Assembly (NCBI RefSeq): GCF_022539315.1
Contig: NC_066332.1
Coordinates: 2,313,001-2,377,000 of the forward strand
Reading direction: 5' to 3'
Length of the DNA: 64,000 bases
DNA from: Serinus canaria
Lineage: Eukaryota > Chordata > Aves > Passeriformes > Fringillidae
Shown: positions 61,801 through 64,000 of the stretch, piece after piece
How the letters are laid out: each line of letters starts with the position of its first letter
Numbering within the stretch: position 1 is the stretch's first letter
Program-made: the position numbers and the translations under genes
The notes under the pieces: generated by a model
What the model saw: the letters and a program-made list of their open reading frames with translations, nothing else
Databases searched by the model: none
Told to the model about the DNA's origin: nothing

Positions 61801-64000
61801 TGTTTATGGGAGGGTTTGAACCCAGGAAAAGTCATTGGAATGACTGAGCCAATGCAAAATAGAAACTTTTTTTTCCACTATTTTAAACTTCAAATTTCAT
61901 TTTCTCAGCTTCCAATTCTAACAGATTTAATTTCAAGAGAATGTGAAAATATCTGTGCCAAAATATTTCATTTTTGAAGTAAAATTTACTTTTAAAATAG
62001 AGTTTTAAATTCCCACTGTTAATAGGGAATTGGAGAGAAATACTAAAAATCCATATAAATACACAGGCACAGGGTAATCTTGTCTTTATGGAGCAAAAAT
62101 AAATGGATTTAATGGAGAATTTAATGGAAACAGGCCACACAAGGGTGTTACTCCGATCAAGGAGAGGCTCCACCTGCTCTCTCCTGCACATTTCCCATTC
62201 ATTGCATCAGGGGCAGCACCCAGAGTTCTGAGTCCAAATCCCAGGTGAACTCCTGCCTGATTTCCCTTCCCAAAGAGCCTCTGGAATGAAATGTTCCGAA
62301 GAGCAAAACAGAAAATACTAAAAAAATTTCAGTTATGAATCCAAGGGGCTGTGCAGGGATCTGGAGCCATGGCAGCCATTTATTCTGATATTCTCCATTT
62401 CTCCCAGAGTTCTGAAGGAAGATCACAGAGACTCTGAGCTGTCCTAAATGGTGGTCAGGGAGTCTGTCTGTCCTCAGCACTTCTGGGAAAAAGCTGCCCT
62501 GGACTGAAATCTGTGCTATTGCACTGAGATTTGTCTAATAGCACTGTGCTATTGCAGGAGATTCGTCTAATCTCTATTCCTTCACAGCAGAAAATGAGTT
62601 TGAAGGATAAAACCTGAAACCACAGAGGTGAGATTTTCAAGCCTTTCCCTGGAAAAGGTGTATTTTCAAATGGAGAACCATCATACTTATTTTCTCCAGG
62701 AGAATTTTAAATAAACATGAAATCAACCCAAATACTTAGGACCAAGAATGGTGTTGAGATCCCCACAGATGGTGGGAAATGTGGGGTAAAATCTGTGCAG
62801 GGGAAATAAAAAATAGGAGGAAAAAATTAAAGAGACAAAGCTACTGTGCAACTCAACTAAACCCTGACCAAGGTGAAAAACTCTGTCTTATGAACAAGGT
62901 TCTGATCACCATGTGCACACTCCAGCACAATAAAAGGTGAATAATTCATCATCATTTTCCAAGGCAAAGTATGCATCACTCAGCTCGGGGGCAGCACGGG
63001 GGATTTCACTGGCAGGATTTTTCTTTGGGGACAATGACAAAGTGGTGCTCAGCAGCAGGAAGCTGAAGCACTGAAGTGTGTTCCATGTGCCATAAATCAC
63101 CACTGCAGCCACAGGATGTCTCTCTGGTCCCAACATACCATCAATTTTTCAATAACCCCCTTAAATAATGGAAAACGTGAACGGTGACAACAGTAATGAA
63201 AAATGAAATGTTTGGCACGCCAAAGCCTTCAGAAAAACACTGCTAATATGTTGCTTCTGCAGCTAAAGAAGCTTTTTTACAGAAATCTTCTCCCCAAAAA
63301 CCCAACATGTTTGCCCCCCAAACAAGCTGGAGAGTTTTTGTTCAGTCTTTGAGCTCTGTGGAACTGGTTAGGAACAACCTGCTTCAAAGCAGGGTTTCTT
63401 TTGTGGTTTTAAAATTAACCAAGACAACGAGTTCTGTGTTCCAGGAACTGCTTGTACATCCACCCTAGGCTATCATTACACCTTCCCATCCCAGGGAGGG
63501 AAAATCCTTCATGCAAGGAGAGCTCTCCAGAAAAAAACTGATTTTTAAAAGGATGGTTTAAATCCTGATCTGGAATAAAAAGGAAAATGATGAACTGGGC
63601 ATGGATGAAGTCAGATCTCCACTGCTGCCCTCCCCCAGCCAGAAGCCAAGCTCAGTCATCCCTGACCTCTGTGCTTTTTCAGAATAAAGGGAAAAAAATA
63701 ATCCAAGGTTGTGTTAGTGGCACATGAGCAATGAGGCCCAGAAGCCCTGGGAGAAGAGAGCTGAGGGAGGGGCACAGGGCCAGGCTGGGCCAGCCCCTGG
63801 CACTGGGACCTGCCCAGCCTGGCAGGGTGACAGCTCTGAGCTGCCTCTGCTGCCCTCCCCAAGCCCCTCAGGAAATGCTTCATGTGCCTCCAGCAGGTTC
63901 ATTAGACAATTCTAAACAAAGCAATAAATACATAAATAAACCAAGTTTTTCTTCCAAGTTCCCAACTCAATCCCTTCTCCCTCCTTCCCTTCTGTCCCCC
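55867..64000 (-). other. BRIP1: BRIP1 intron (human intron 14 counterpart), incomplete
   Basis: No segment matching the preceding FANCJ exon (expected to include GTIGSGPKGRNLCATFQ-like sequence) was found on the minus strand to the right edge. The open frames seen have no splice support. It contains a G-run repeat at 60,007-60,103 and a small duplication at 62,505-62,570, and otherwise nothing recognisable. Confidence 0.7.
60007..60103. repeat. Short G-run repeat, units about 19-21 bp
   Basis: Four to five copies of ACTGGCACTGA followed by runs of six to ten G. Copy length varies through the G run. It could form G-quadruplex on the plus strand and is prone to sequencing error. Confidence 0.9.

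Noticed and set aside
55867..64000. Search for the next upstream BRIP1 exon (human exon 14 counterpart)
   Set aside because: No minus-strand frame resembling the expected FANCJ sequence was found; the intron appears to continue past the window.

Overview
This window looks like vertebrate nuclear DNA, most likely from a bird and possibly a passerine. The reasons are a split vertebrate gene with GT-AG introns, few recognisable interspersed repeats, no mammalian-type SINEs, several GC-rich minisatellites and one LTR-like insertion. The species call is inference; the vertebrate call is firm.

The one gene I can name is BRIP1 (FANCJ, the Fanconi anaemia and BRCA1-associated DNA helicase), on the minus strand. 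Its last six coding exons lie between 55,866 and 41,169. All splice phases agree, and most exon lengths match the human exons 15-20 as I remember them. The rest of BRIP1 lies beyond the right edge; 55,867-64,000 appears to be a single intron. In other amniotes the order is TBX2-TBX4-BRIP1-INTS2, so positions 1-36,000 are probably the TBX4-BRIP1 interval. No TBX4 exon is visible.

About 1 kb downstream of the BRIP1 stop, on the same strand, is a set of small exons at 40,179-36,069 whose splice phases fit together over roughly 220 codons with no stop. I do not recognise the protein. This is the best candidate here for an unannotated gene, and the individual exons are too short or too split to stand out as simple ORFs.

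The rest is non-coding. It holds minisatellites with units of 37, 24, 30, 22 and 40 bp, a GGG-rich array, and a tandem triplication of about 220 bp. Several stretches have the look of conserved regulatory DNA (6.0-6.6 kb, 9.2-9.4 kb, 29.5-29.9 kb and 31.8-33.2 kb). If they are conserved, TBX4 is the natural target, but conservation could not be tested here. No rRNA, tRNA, CRISPR array or bacterial-type feature was seen.
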